Part shown: positions 25,510 through 34,411 of the stretch, one piece after another
How the letters are laid out: each line of letters opens with the position of its first letter
Numbering within the stretch: the stretch's first letter is position 1
Source of the DNA: Humidesulfovibrio sp.
Lineage (GTDB): Bacteria > Desulfobacterota > Desulfovibrionia > Desulfovibrionales > Desulfovibrionaceae
Reading direction: 5' to 3'
DNA: 64,000 nucleotides
NCBI GenBank assembly: GCA_031292175.1
Contig: JARLHQ010000019.1
Location: 16,897-80,896, forward strand
Program-made: the position numbers and the translations under genes
Notes under the pieces: model-generated
The model's database searches: none
The model's input: the letters and a program-made list of their open reading frames with translations, nothing else
What the model was told of the DNA's origin: nothing

Positions 25510-26772
25510 TCACTTCAGGCGCAGCAGGGTCTGGGTCCAGCTGATGGCCTCGGCATAATTGGTGGCCGAGGCCTGCTGATCCAAATTGTGGTTGTTGAGA
25601 AAAGCGAACACATCTTCCCAGTTGCCCATCTCGATGTCCTCGACCAGCGACAACCAGGTCCAGTAGGGCGAAGGCTTGCACAAGAGCGCGGCCTCCACGT
25701 CCTTGTCCAGGGGAATGTTGCGCAAAAGCTTGTCCATGGGCTGGGAGAGCAGCACATCGAGCTTGGAGAAGAGGCCCAGCAGGAACAGGGTCTCGGCCGG
25801 GAACATGCGGTTCTTGTAGAGCTTGCCCATGCTCTCCAGGTAGCGGGCGCGCTGCAGCGAGGTGTAGGCGGCCTCCTGCACCTTCGCCGTGGAGTCGAAA
25901 TCGGAGATGATGACCGCCAGGAACCACTGCTTGATCTGCTGCTTGCCCAGAAGGGTGAGCGCCTGCTGGATGGACTGGATGTCGGCGCGCAGGGAGAAGG
26001 CGGCGGAGTTGATGAAGTTGAGCAGGCGGTAGCTCACGCTGGGGTCGGAGGAGATGATGCGGGTAAGCTCGCGCACATCGAAGTCGTCGCCGGAAAGCGC
26101 GCGCAACAGCCGCATCTTGGCCAACACAGGGGTGGGCACCTTGCTGCCGGTCATAGTCTCCGGGCGGGAGAAGAAGAAGCCCTGAAACAACGTAAAGCCA
26201 AGGCTCTTGGCCAACTCGTAGGTGGCGCGGTCCTCAACCTTCTCCGCCAGCAGGCGGCAGCCGTAGCGGTGCAGATCGAGGCTCACCTCGCGCAGGCGCT
26301 CCGGCGTCATGCCGAGCAGGTCCACCTTCACGATGTCCGCCAGGCGGATGACATCCTCGTAGCCGGGCTGCCCCACGTAATCGTCCAGGGCCAGGATGTA
26401 GCCGTGGCTCTTGATGCTGGTCAGCGCGGTGATCATCTCCAGCGTGGGGGTGATGGTTTCCAGCACCTCCACCACGCAGATTTCGCGCGGCAGCGCATAG
26501 ACGGTGTCGTCCAGAAGCAAGCGCTGCGGAAAGTTGATGAAGGCCTTCTTGTTCTTGCTCATGCCGGAGAAGGCGAGCGCGAAGCCGTCCGCGATGACCG
26601 AGGCCGTCGCCAGGTCGTCCTCCTCCACATCCGCGGTCTTGGCCTGGGCGCTGCTGCGAAAGAGCAGTTCATAGGCCCAAACCTTCTCCTGGGCGTCGAA
26701 AATGGGCTGCCTGGCCACGAAAATGGCTTTGCTGGCCGGATGTTCCTGATCGGGCTGCGCGGAGTCGCTCAT
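25510..26772 (-). CDS. EAL-HDOD signalling protein (YuxH type)
   Basis: A 420-residue cytoplasmic protein. The N-terminal half (about 17-215) is a degenerate EAL domain: IFVARQPIFDAQEKVWAYELLFR replaces the catalytic EAL with ELL, and the c-di-GMP metal ligands are largely lost. The C-terminal HDOD domain (about 220-400) has RELTRIISSDPSVSYRLL and INSAAFSLRADIQSIQQAL. Members usually act as regulators through interaction, not as phosphodiesterases. It leads a two-gene unit with the EF-hand protein, an unusual partner. Confidence 0.88.
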   Translation of the reverse strand: MSDSAQPDQEHPASKAIFVARQPIFDAQEKVWAYELLFRSSAQAKTADVEEDDLATASVIADGFALAFSGMSKNKKAFINFPQRLLLDDTVYALPREICVVEVLETITPTLEMITALTSIKSHGYILALDDYVGQPGYEDVIRLADIVKVDLLGMTPERLREVSLDLHRYGCRLLAEKVEDRATYELAKSLGFTLFQGFFFSRPETMTGSKVPTPVLAKMRLLRALSGDDFDVRELTRIISSDPSVSYRLLNFINSAAFSLRADIQSIQQALTLLGKQQIKQWFLAVIISDFDSTAKVQEAAYTSLQRARYLESMGKLYKNRMFPAETLFLLGLFSKLDVLLSQPMDKLLRNIPLDKDVEAALLCKPSPYWTWLSLVEDIEMGNWEDVFAFLNNHNLDQQASATNYAEAISWTQTLLRLK

Positions 26773-26820
26773 ACTACAGTATCACCGTTTTTCCGGCGCG
26801 ATGCAACAGGTGGGGGGATA

Positions 26821-27408
26821 TTACTGTCCGCCGTTCCCAGGCGCCGGAGCGGGAGCCGGAGCAGGAGCCGGAGCGGGCGCAGTGGCGTTCTGCTGGTCGC
26901 GCGTACTCATGGCTTTGTACTCTTCCTCAAGAATTTTGGGAATGGGCCGGTTCCAGAAGGTCTCCTGGTTTTGCTCCTTGGCGTCCTGGGGTCCCTTGGG
27001 AAGGCAAACCTTGATGGGTTTGCTGGCCGGGCAGTCTGGAGAAGAGTAGCTGGCGGTCATGCACTTGCCCTCCGGGTCCACCGTGAAGGGAACCACCCGG
27101 CGCATGACCCGCCAGGTGCGGTCCTGCAAAATGACCTGGCCATCGGGCATGACAGCGCACAGGTATTCCGAGGACTTGGAGGCGTAGAAAAAGCCAAGGA
27201 TGTAGACGCCACTCCCCAGCTTGCCGACATAGCCGAATTCATTTGTCCGCTTGCACAGCATCCGGGCCAGGATCTGCTTGCACAGGGAGAGGTTCAGGTC
27301 ATCGCCGGCGTTGGCCTGAACCGGCAACGCCAGCACAAAGGCCAGGGCAAGGCACAGGCAGAGACGCGGTCCATGGCGGAAAGCGCTTGCGCGCGGGCAG
27401 TCAGGCAT
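26821..27408 (-). CDS. Unknown exported protein with Ala-Pro tail
   Basis: A 195-residue protein with an N-terminal signal (CLCLALAFVLALPVQANA, cleavage near residue 36). The mature part carries seven or so cysteines (SLCKQ, MLCKR, YLCAV, GKCMT, PDCPAS, KVCLP) that could form disulfides. It ends in repeated Ala-Pro units. I recognise no family. The ATG at 27406-27408 overlaps the end of the 72-aa Cys protein gene by eight bases, which favours this start through coupled translation. A repeat at its 3' end encodes the tail. Confidence 0.7.
   Translation of the reverse strand: MPDCPRASAFRHGPRLCLCLALAFVLALPVQANAGDDLNLSLCKQILARMLCKRTNEFGYVGKLGSGVYILGFFYASKSSEYLCAVMPDGQVILQDRTWRVMRRVVPFTVDPEGKCMTASYSSPDCPASKPIKVCLPKGPQDAKEQNQETFWNRPIPKILEEEYKAMSTRDQQNATAPAPAPAPAPAPAPGNGGQ
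26841..26881. repeat. Six-base tandem repeat coding for Ala-Pro
   Basis: Imperfect repeats of GGAGCC/GGAGCG on the plus strand encode seven Ala-Pro units on the minus strand. The array is in frame and prone to length change. Confidence 0.85.
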
Positions 27409-27619
27409 CGCTACGGTCCGGGGTAAGAAAGGTTTGGAAGCCCTCGGGGCTGTCGGTTTCGCACTGGGCCTTGCACCCGGCGCACTGGTAGCTGCCGGGC
27501 TTGAAATACCACTGCGCACGGGCAGGATTGTCACACCGGAAATAGCTGTACACAGAGGCCGAGACCGTTCCGGTATAGCGTCGGTAGCCCTGCAGCCGAA
27601 CAAATTCAAGAAAACGCAT
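27401..27619 (-). CDS. Small Cys-containing protein, possible zinc ribbon
   Basis: A 72-residue protein with YSYFRCDNPA and YQCAGCKAQC, giving one lone Cys plus CxxC-x3-C. This could form a small zinc or Fe-S site. It opens MRFLEFVRLQGYRRYTGTV. The ribosome site is weak (GGGGGCG). Its stop overlaps the start of the exported 195-aa protein. Existence is supported by that overlap and by the clear Cys spacing, but it remains uncertain. Confidence 0.5.
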   Translation of the reverse strand: MRFLEFVRLQGYRRYTGTVSASVYSYFRCDNPARAQWYFKPGSYQCAGCKAQCETDSPEGFQTFLTPDRSDA

Positions 27620-27864
27620 CCGCACGCCCCCAATTTCTGGTAGCACTCTAGCCCGAAAGCGGAAAATTGCAAAGCCCGCCCAAAGGCCTTCGAAGACGGA
27701 CGCCACGTTTGCTTTTTTCTCATTTCAGCTTACAGCAAAAAGAATCGGTCGAAGCTGCGAGGAAGCGGCCATGCCAAGCCCTGCATCCCCACCTCTTGAT
27801 ATTTCAGGGGATGCGTGACATTTTGCAGTATCTTTTCCACAGTTAATCGGACTCGGGAGCGCAG

Positions 27865-28500
27865 GTGGAACAGCAAGGCAGCAGGGATGACAGGAAGTGC
27901 GTGCGCGTGACGGTGCCGCAGTCCTTGCTCCTGGATGGAGCCCTTTGGGTGCGCCCGGCACATGTGCCCACGCACCTGCATCTGCTGGAACTCGGCCGCC
28001 CGGACCTGCGCTTCACCGCCGTCCCTCCCTGCCTGCGCATTGAGGACCTCTCGGCCAATGGCCTGCGCATCACCCTGATGGACCCCAAGACCCTCGGACA
28101 AAACCTGGATATGCTCAAGTCCGGACCCTGTCTGGTCTTTCTGCACCTGAAGCTGTCCCAACCGCTTTCCGCCGTGGAGGATCGCCCCCTGTCGCTTCTG
28201 CTCGGCGTGACTCCCGTCGCCGTGCGCGAGGAGGAAGACGGGCAACTCGTTGTGGCCTTGAACATCCTGTACCGCGGCCAGCCGGACCGCGACGACAAAA
28301 GCCTGACCTTTTTCTACGTGGCCAAATATCCCATCCGCGAGCTTGCGGCCTGGTGCGACGAGGTGACGCTTATGGACCGCGTGCCACAACGGCCCATCGC
28401 GCGCGGACTGCGCATGGACCGCTTTCTGCTTGAGCTGGACACCGTGCTGACGCAGGCCGAAAGCCAAGCCGCCGGAGCGATACAGGACCAGGGGCAATAG
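27865..28500 (+). CDS. PilZ-domain protein upstream of motAB
   Basis: A 211-residue cytoplasmic protein. The c-di-GMP binding signature of PilZ is present: RKCVR (RxxxR) at residues 10-14 and, after a strand, IEDLSANG (DxSxxG) near 59-66. An N-terminal YcgR-like domain is absent; the rest looks like an extended beta-barrel plus C-terminal helix. The GTG start at 27865 is preceded by GGGAGCG. Its stop is directly followed by the motA ATG, so it is part of the stator operon. It probably links c-di-GMP to motor function, an inference from position. Confidence 0.78.
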   Translation: MEQQGSRDDRKCVRVTVPQSLLLDGALWVRPAHVPTHLHLLELGRPDLRFTAVPPCLRIEDLSANGLRITLMDPKTLGQNLDMLKSGPCLVFLHLKLSQPLSAVEDRPLSLLLGVTPVAVREEEDGQLVVALNILYRGQPDRDDKSLTFFYVAKYPIRELAAWCDEVTLMDRVPQRPIARGLRMDRFLLELDTVLTQAESQAAGAIQDQGQ

Positions 28501-29355
28501 ATGTTCACCATAATTGGAATTATTTGTGTCGTTCTGGCCGTCATCGGCGGCTTCGTTATTGAGCAGGGCCCGTTGCGCGTGCTCTATCAGCCGGCGGAGG
28601 CCCTCATCATCTTCGGCTCTGTGCTGGGCGCCTTCTTCATCGGCTCCTCGCGCACCATGTTTGCGCGGGTGCTCAAAAGCATCCGTCTCATCCTCACCAT
28701 GCGCCACGACAGCAGGCAAAGCTACCTGGAGCTTCTTGGCCTCATGAACCTCCTGTTCGCGAAGATGCGGCGTGAAGGCGTGGCCAGCATCGAGCGCGAC
28801 GTGGAGCGTCCGGGCGACAGCCGCATCTTCGCCGACTATCCGCTGGTCAGCCGTGACCCGGCGGTGGTGCTCTTCATCTGCGACACCCTGCGGGTGTTTT
28901 TGACCACCGGCGACCAGAGCGAGATCGAAAAACTCATGAAGCTCGACATGGAGACCATGCGCGACCAGGCCGAAGCCACCGCGGCCATGATCTCCAAGAT
29001 GGCCGAGTCGCTGCCCGGCCTGGGCATCGTGGCGGCGGTGCTCGGCGTCATCCTGACCATGGGCCAGATCAGCCAGCCGCCGGAAATCCTTGGCCGCAGC
29101 ATCGGCGCGGCCCTGGTGGGAACCTTCCTGGGCGTGCTGTTCTGCTACGGCTTCATCGGCCCCATGGCCATCAAGCTGGAGAATCTGGCCCAGGAGCGCG
29201 ACATGTATTTCAACGTCATCCGCGCGGGCGTCGCCGCCGCCGTCTCCGGATCAAGCCCCATCATGGCTGTGGAGTATGGACGGCGCGCCATCCCGGAGGA
29301 CGTGCGGCCCACGTTCTTCGAGATGGAGGAATGGCTCAAGAGCGGCAGGCACTAA
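28501..29355 (+). CDS. motA: Flagellar motor stator protein MotA
   Basis: A 284-residue inner-membrane channel subunit with four membrane segments (about 1-20, 33-52, 170-190, 200-222). The PGLGIVAAVLGVILTMG stretch and the following glycine-rich segment are the MotA/ExbB/TolQ core. The cytoplasmic loop contains charged residues (LLFAKMRREG, EKLMKLDMETM) for rotor contact. With MotB it uses ion flow to turn the flagellum. The ATG directly abuts the PilZ stop. The length is typical. Confidence 0.94.
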   Translation: MFTIIGIICVVLAVIGGFVIEQGPLRVLYQPAEALIIFGSVLGAFFIGSSRTMFARVLKSIRLILTMRHDSRQSYLELLGLMNLLFAKMRREGVASIERDVERPGDSRIFADYPLVSRDPAVVLFICDTLRVFLTTGDQSEIEKLMKLDMETMRDQAEATAAMISKMAESLPGLGIVAAVLGVILTMGQISQPPEILGRSIGAALVGTFLGVLFCYGFIGPMAIKLENLAQERDMYFNVIRAGVAAAVSGSSPIMAVEYGRRAIPEDVRPTFFEMEEWLKSGRH

Positions 29356-29370
29356 AGGCGGGGATGCGGC

Positions 29371-30108
29371 ATGTCGCGACGCAAGGGGCACAGTGGCGGT
29401 TCGTGGAAGGTGGCCTACGCCGACTTCGTCACAGCCATGATGGCCTTCTTCCTGCTCATGTGGATCATGAACATGGTGCCGCCGGAGACCAGACAGGTGC
29501 TTTCCACCTTCTTCCAGCCCGTGGCGGACGAGAAAGGCATGGGCGGACCGCAGGTTTTGGACGCCGCCTCAAACACCATGGTTCCCCTGGCCCGCGGCAT
29601 CCCGAACCCGGACCCTGCCGCCGAGGAGTCCCAACGCTTCGTCATCGCCTCCCGGCTCAGGCGCATAGTCATGGAAAATCCGAAGCTCATGGACGCGAGC
29701 GGCCTGTCCTCCGACGAGACGGGCGTGCTCCTGCGCGTGAACAACAACATCATGTTCCGGCCCGGCTCCGCACAGCTCACGCCTGAAGCCAAGCATGTCA
29801 TGGACGGCGTGCTTGATGTGCTCAAGCAATACAACATGAACCTGCTCATCCGCGGACACGCCGCAGAGCAGGAGCCCGTGGGCGGCACGCTTGAAACGCC
29901 CTGGGAGCTCTCCGGCGCCCGTTCCGCCGCCGCCGCGAGCTACATCCTTTCCACAAACGAGATCCTGCCCACCAGGGTCCGCGCCATCTCCTACGGCTCC
30001 ACCCGCCCCCTGCGTCCCGACACCTCCACAGAAAATCGCCTGTCCAACGGCCGCGTGGAGTTCTATTTCCACCGTCCGGACGCCCTCAACTTCGGCTCCG
30101 GGCTCTAG
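29371..30108 (+). CDS. motB: Flagellar motor stator protein MotB
   Basis: A 245-residue partner of MotA. The N-terminal RKGHSGGSWKVAYADFVTAMM contains the plug region and the ion-carrying aspartate (AYADFVTAMMAFFLLMW). One membrane segment lies near 21-38. The periplasmic OmpA-like peptidoglycan-binding domain (about 120-235) has NNIMFRPGSAQL and LSGARSAAAASYIL, and SNGRVEFYF at the end. It starts 15 bases after motA. Confidence 0.94.
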   Translation: MSRRKGHSGGSWKVAYADFVTAMMAFFLLMWIMNMVPPETRQVLSTFFQPVADEKGMGGPQVLDAASNTMVPLARGIPNPDPAAEESQRFVIASRLRRIVMENPKLMDASGLSSDETGVLLRVNNNIMFRPGSAQLTPEAKHVMDGVLDVLKQYNMNLLIRGHAAEQEPVGGTLETPWELSGARSAAAASYILSTNEILPTRVRAISYGSTRPLRPDTSTENRLSNGRVEFYFHRPDALNFGSGL

Positions 30109-30307
30109 CCCGCCGCCCCACGCTCCGTCGCAGCAGAGGCGCAGACGCTTTGAGTGCTCCGTTGTGGTTTTCTCCGTCATTGTTCTTGATTTTTTTGGCA
30201 AACGAGCCGAAGGGTTGAAGACTCCCAAGGCGTAGAAAATACGCAGGGCCGCGCCGGCACATCCGCTCGGCACAGTCAGAACGAGAGAGCCCACACCAGG
30301 AGCACAC

Positions 30308-31876
30308 GTGGACGAGACCGCCCCTCCCCAATTTTCCGGCCAGGCGCACGCCAAGCCCGGTGACGCACGGCCCCAGTGGTCGGCCCGGCTGGACGCCTAT
30401 CTGGCCGTGCTGCGCCCCCTCAAGGCCAAAAGCGCCCTGCGCGAGGTGCTGGAACGCGAGATGCTTCTCTGCTTCATTGAGGTGAACAGCGGCGGCATCA
30501 GCGAATATCCCCTGCTGGAAACCCAGCAGCAGAGCATCGTGAACCTGTTGTGCCGCCGCACGGACCACCCGGCGGACACCGTGCTGCGCAAGCTCGCCGG
30601 AAACTTTCCGGTCCTTTTGAACCGCCTGGACAAGGAAACCGCCAGCGGCGACGAGGCCGCCCGCGAACAGACCCAGGCCCAACTGCGCAACACCGAATCG
30701 CTCCTGGTGAAAAGCGTGCAGGGCATGGTCTACGCCATGGGCCTCACCACGGACAATTTCGAAGAGCTCATCATGCGCCATTTCGGCGCGCCTGGCCTGG
30801 CCCAGTTTGGCGAGCTCATCAAGACCCATGAGTTCGACCAGAGCTTCTGGAGCGAGTTCGTGGAGCGCTTCATCGCCCAGCACGTGGCCGAGGGCTACGA
30901 GCACCTCACCAGCGAGGGCAAGTTCCAACTGTCCAAGGACGGCCAGCAGGTGGTGGTGCGCTTTCTTTTCGACGACGTGCTGGCCACCCTGCACGACAGC
31001 CCCGGGCACATCGACCGGACCCGCGTGCAGAGGGCCTTCGCCGAGGCCAACGCCGAGACGCCCGAACGCCTGGCCATGCGCAAGGTGGTGCAAACCTGCC
31101 TGCTCAGGGGCCTGGGCTTTCTCCCCGGCGAACTGCTGCTGGAACACCTGGAAAGCGCGGCGCTCATCGTGTGCATGGACCCCGTGGCCGCGAGCCTTTT
31201 CCAATCCATGCAGGACCGCGCCAACGGCCAGAACGGGGAAGACGAGAAACACTCCCTGCCCTTCCTGATGGAGCAGGCCGTGGCCCTGGCCCTGGGCGCC
31301 ATGCGCGTGCTCAGCCAATCACGCGAGCATTTCCTTTCCGCACTGGACTCCCTGCGTTCCGACGAGCTGGAGGCCGTGCGCGGCCTGGCCCAGGGCCTGT
31401 CCATCGAGTCCCTGGAACACGTGCTGTTCTACCTGCTGGAAAGCGCCTTCGTGGGCCTCCTGCGCGACAAGGCGCGCGAGGAAGGCGGCAAGGTGCTCGT
31501 CAAGACCGCCGCCTTGCGCCGCTGCCCCCTCCCGGCCGTGGAAGCCCTGGCCGCACGCGGGCTGACGCGCATCCGCAAAAGCCAGCTCTTCTTGGCCGAC
31601 CCCACCCGGCCCGACATGCTGCTCTTCAAGACCAGAACCCCGCAGCAGCTGGCCTCGCTGATGCAAGTGCTGCAGCTCGAAGAACCGCTGCAAGCCCTCA
31701 TCCGCACCCACTGGGACCAGGCCCCATTCCGGCGCGACTTCCTGGTGGTCATCGATCTGGCGCAGGTGGCGCGCACCACGCAGAACGTCAAAGCCAAGCT
31801 GACCGAGCTGCTCATGAAGTTCGGCGCGATCCAGGCCCCGCCGGCGCCAGTCCCCGGCGCGCCCGCTCAGGCATAA
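30308..31876 (+). CDS. Unknown 522-aa helical protein downstream of motAB
   Basis: A large cytoplasmic protein without a recognisable domain. It is mostly helical and Leu/Ala-rich, with segments such as SALREVLEREMLLCFIEV, NFEELIMRHFGAPGL and LEHVLFYLLESAFVGLLRDK. There is no signal peptide or convincing membrane segment. A Pro/Ala-rich tail closes it. The GTG start at 30308 has CAGGAG eight bases upstream. It lies 199 bases after motB on the same strand. A motility role is only positional inference. Confidence 0.75.
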   Translation: MDETAPPQFSGQAHAKPGDARPQWSARLDAYLAVLRPLKAKSALREVLEREMLLCFIEVNSGGISEYPLLETQQQSIVNLLCRRTDHPADTVLRKLAGNFPVLLNRLDKETASGDEAAREQTQAQLRNTESLLVKSVQGMVYAMGLTTDNFEELIMRHFGAPGLAQFGELIKTHEFDQSFWSEFVERFIAQHVAEGYEHLTSEGKFQLSKDGQQVVVRFLFDDVLATLHDSPGHIDRTRVQRAFAEANAETPERLAMRKVVQTCLLRGLGFLPGELLLEHLESAALIVCMDPVAASLFQSMQDRANGQNGEDEKHSLPFLMEQAVALALGAMRVLSQSREHFLSALDSLRSDELEAVRGLAQGLSIESLEHVLFYLLESAFVGLLRDKAREEGGKVLVKTAALRRCPLPAVEALAARGLTRIRKSQLFLADPTRPDMLLFKTRTPQQLASLMQVLQLEEPLQALIRTHWDQAPFRRDFLVVIDLAQVARTTQNVKAKLTELLMKFGAIQAPPAPVPGAPAQA

Positions 31877-31927
31877 ATAAAACGGGGCGGGTGGCGGCGG
31901 AAGAGCCGCTCCAGCCAGTCCTTTCAA

Positions 31928-31975
31928 AGCGCAAAGACTCCTCCCGGCGGCTTCGCCGGGAGGAGTCTTTGCGCT
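31928..31975. terminator. 22-bp perfect hairpin between convergent genes
   Basis: Arms 31928-31949 and 31954-31975 are exact inverse complements with a GCTT loop. It lies between the 522-aa gene (plus) and purU (minus). There is no long T-run on either side, so termination may rely on the stem's strength. Confidence 0.7.
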
Positions 31976-31986
31976 GCCGAGGGCGT

Positions 31987-32031
31987 CCAGAGGCCTGAGG
32001 CCCTCTGGCCGGGGTGCCGGGGCGGAGCCCC
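31987..32031. repeat. Nested GC-rich inverted repeats, REP-like
   Basis: CCAGAGG (31987-31993) pairs with CCTCTGG (32002-32008), and GGGGC (32019-32023) pairs with GCCCC (32027-32031). Together with the adjacent 22-bp hairpin this resembles dispersed intergenic elements. I see no second copy in the window. Confidence 0.5.
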
Positions 32032-32043
32032 AGACCTCACGTC

Positions 32044-32973
32044 CTACGCGAACACGATCGTCTTGTTCCCATCCACCAGCACCCGGTCCTCCAGATGCCA
32101 GCGCACAGCGCGGGAGAGCACCTGGCGTTCGATGTCGCGCCCCAGAATCTTGAGTTCGTCCAGGCGGTGCCGGTGCGACACGCGGATGACGTCCTGCTCG
32201 ATGATGGGGCCCTTGTCGAGCTTGCCCGTGACATAGTGCGCCGTGGCTCCGATGAGCTTGACGCCGCGTTCCGCGGCGCGGCGGTAGGGGTCCGCGCCCT
32301 CGAAGGCGGGCAGGAAGGAATGGTGGATGTTGATGATGCGCTGGGGGAAGCGTTTGACGAACGCGGGCGAGAGGATGCGCATGTAGCGCGCCAGCACCAC
32401 GAGGTCGATGGGCCCGCCGGGCGCGTTGTCCATGAGTTCGAGCATGCGCTCTTCCGGCAGGGAGAGCCCCCGGCCGCGCGGGGCGTCGTGCGCCTCGGGC
32501 ACATGCACGTGGTGAAAGGCCACGCCGAAGGACTCCACGGCGGCGCGGAGGTCCGGGTGGTTGCTGATGACCAGCGGGATTTCGGCGGGCATTTCGCCCC
32601 GGCCCACGCGCCACAGAAGGTCCATGAGGGCGTGGTCCAGACGCGAGACGAGGATGGCCATGCGCTTCTTGCGCCGCGCGGGCACAAGGCGCCAAGTCAT
32701 CTTGTACTGGCTGGCCACGTCGCGTTCGAATTCACGCAGGAGCTCGTCCAGGCGCTCTTCCAGGCCGGAGAGATAGAACTCCTGGCGCATGAAGAACCGG
32801 CCGCCCTCGGGGTCGGTGGAGTGCTGATCGGAATGGGTGATGTTCACCCCGTGCTTGTGCAAAAAGCCGCTCACCGCGGCCACGATGCCCGAGCGGTCCG
32901 GGCAGGTGGCGAGAAGGCGCGCGGTCCCGGCTTGGCCGGGGAGGCCAGGCTTGGCGTGGCAGGAGACGGACAT
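32044..32973 (-). CDS. purU: Formyltetrahydrofolate deformylase PurU
   Basis: A 309-residue enzyme hydrolysing 10-formyl-THF to THF and formate. The N-terminal ACT domain (about 18-95) has [16 protein letters not shown]. The C-terminal formyl-transferase domain has [10 protein letters not shown], the catalytic [10 protein letters not shown], and GATAHYVT followed by LDKGPIIEQ. It balances one-carbon pools and yields formate, a substrate of the FdhAB encoded at 48-52 kb. It starts three bases after the 76-aa Cys protein gene. Confidence 0.94.
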   Translation of the reverse strand: MSVSCHAKPGLPGQAGTARLLATCPDRSGIVAAVSGFLHKHGVNITHSDQHSTDPEGGRFFMRQEFYLSGLEERLDELLREFERDVASQYKMTWRLVPARRKKRMAILVSRLDHALMDLLWRVGRGEMPAEIPLVISNHPDLRAAVESFGVAFHHVHVPEAHDAPRGRGLSLPEERMLELMDNAPGGPIDLVVLARYMRILSPAFVKRFPQRIINIHHSFLPAFEGADPYRRAAERGVKLIGATAHYVTGKLDKGPIIEQDVIRVSHRHRLDELKILGRDIERQVLSRAVRWHLEDRVLVDGNKTIVFA

Positions 32974-32976
32974 GGG

Positions 32977-33207
32977 CTAGTCGTCCTCTCTGGGCCGCGG
33001 GGCGGTTTCATCGGCCGCGCCCATGGCGGCGGCTGCGGCAAGGGGTCCGGCCGCCCCGCAAGAGCCAGCCTCGTCCGCGCCAGTCCTGGCCGGGTCGGCC
33101 CAGCGCCAGAACATGCACATGGAGCCAAGGCAGAACTTCAGCTTGTCGTCCCTGGTCTTGAGCAGCGGACAGTACTTGAACTTGGCGTCGGATTCGGCGA
33201 GCAGCAT
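32977..33207 (-). CDS. Small Cys-containing protein upstream of purU
   Basis: A 76-residue protein. The N-terminal half FKYCPLLKTRDDKLKFC then LGSMCMFWRW carries three cysteines in a compact pattern; a fourth (GSCGAAG) follows. The C-terminal half is Ala/Gly/Asp-rich. GAGGAG lies six bases before the ATG, strong support for translation. It ends three bases before purU. A metal site is possible, but the function is unknown. Confidence 0.65.
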   Translation of the reverse strand: MLLAESDAKFKYCPLLKTRDDKLKFCLGSMCMFWRWADPARTGADEAGSCGAAGPLAAAAAMGAADETAPRPREDD

Positions 33208-33238
33208 TCGGTCTCCTCGGATTCTCGGGCGGTTCGGG

Positions 33239-34411
33239 CTAACTGGCCCTGTGGCGCGTCAAAGCGGTGGGGGCGACGGGAAAGTCCACCAGGGGGCGCT
33301 TTCCAAGGCAACTTTTCAAGTATTCAACAAGGATGGCGCTAATACGCTCCTCGTGGTTGAGGATCTTGGCGTAGCGACCGTCCTCCACGACCTTCTGGAA
33401 CTCGCTCTTGTTCATGGCCGGGGAGGTCTTGGCGATGTTCTCGATGGCGATGGCGTACTGGTGGATCTTGCGGTCCAGATCGGCCTCGTTCATGGCCGAG
33501 AGTTCGCGCACATGCGCGGCCAGCTCATCCGGCTCGGGCAGGCGGTCGGACTCCACGATCTTCTTGAAGGCTGTCGCGTAGCGGGTGACGCCGTCGTTGA
33601 TGTGGCTCTTCTGCACCATGTTCATGCCCGCCCAGCCCGCGCGCAGCCACTTGAAGAGCGTGAAGGTGGTCTGGTGCGGGCTGTCTTCCACAAACACCTG
33701 CACCGAGGCGGAGTCGTAGAGGTAGGTGTCGGCCCAGCCGATGAGGCCCTTGTTCAGGCCGTTGATGCCGGAATAGAAATAGCTCCAGTCGCCCTCATCC
33801 AGAATAACGGCCTTTTTGCCGACGCTGGACTTGTCTTTCTGCTTGCTGATGGAGATGAGCACGTTTTTGCCGTTGTGCCGGGTCAGGATGAGCAGGCGGT
33901 GCAGGTCATAGCGGTAATAGCCGCCACCAAAGGAATCCGGCGCGTTGACCTCGTACTCCTGCCCCCACAGCGCCTCCTGCTGGCCCAGGTGCGTCCAGGG
34001 CTTGGAATCCTTGGCCAGGATGTCGCTGCCCTGGTACCAGCCGGAAAGGCGCAGCACGCTGGGAAACAGCAGATAGTTCGGAATGGCGGGGTTGTAGCAA
34101 TAGTGCATGAGCCGGGCCAGCCCGGTCTTCATGGTCACGCGCAGAACCGTGCCGTTGGCGTCCAGCCGGCGCGCGGGCACGATGTCCCGGCCGTCGCCCT
34201 TGGCCTGGGTGACGTAGTCGAGCAGCGCGTCGTAGTCCTGGGGATTGATGGCGGCGCCATGTTTCTGGGACAAGGCGAGCAGCGTGCCCAAATCCTGTTC
34301 CACGGGCTGGGGCAGGGCGGCGGCCAGGGCCATGGCGGGCAGCAGCAGGGCCAAAAGGAATCCGCCGAGGGGCGGGGCCACGCGGCGGCGAAGGGAAACA
34401 CAAAAAGACAT
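33239..34411 (-). CDS. Unknown exported 390-aa protein
   Basis: It begins with a signal peptide (RRRVAPPLGGFLLALLLPAMALAAA, cleavage near residue 31) and continues as a soluble periplasmic protein. The body contains SWYQGSD-like and KPWTHLGQQEALWG segments and many Tyr/Trp residues, with AKDSKPW and GWADTYLYDSASVQVF; no catalytic motif is evident. Similar 'hypothetical exported' proteins exist in sulfate reducers, but I cannot name the family. It is the first gene upstream of the small Cys gene and purU, separated from the former by 31 bases. Confidence 0.75.
   Translation of the reverse strand: MSFCVSLRRRVAPPLGGFLLALLLPAMALAAALPQPVEQDLGTLLALSQKHGAAINPQDYDALLDYVTQAKGDGRDIVPARRLDANGTVLRVTMKTGLARLMHYCYNPAIPNYLLFPSVLRLSGWYQGSDILAKDSKPWTHLGQQEALWGQEYEVNAPDSFGGGYYRYDLHRLLILTRHNGKNVLISISKQKDKSSVGKKAVILDEGDWSYFYSGINGLNKGLIGWADTYLYDSASVQVFVEDSPHQTTFTLFKWLRAGWAGMNMVQKSHINDGVTRYATAFKKIVESDRLPEPDELAAHVRELSAMNEADLDRKIHQYAIAIENIAKTSPAMNKSEFQKVVEDGRYAKILNHEERISAILVEYLKSCLGKRPLVDFPVAPTALTRHRAS

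Noticed and set aside
27810..27840. A sigma-54 promoter before the PilZ-motAB operon (TGACATTTTGCAG)
   Set aside because: The GG and GC elements are not correctly spaced, and the -24 hexamer does not match.
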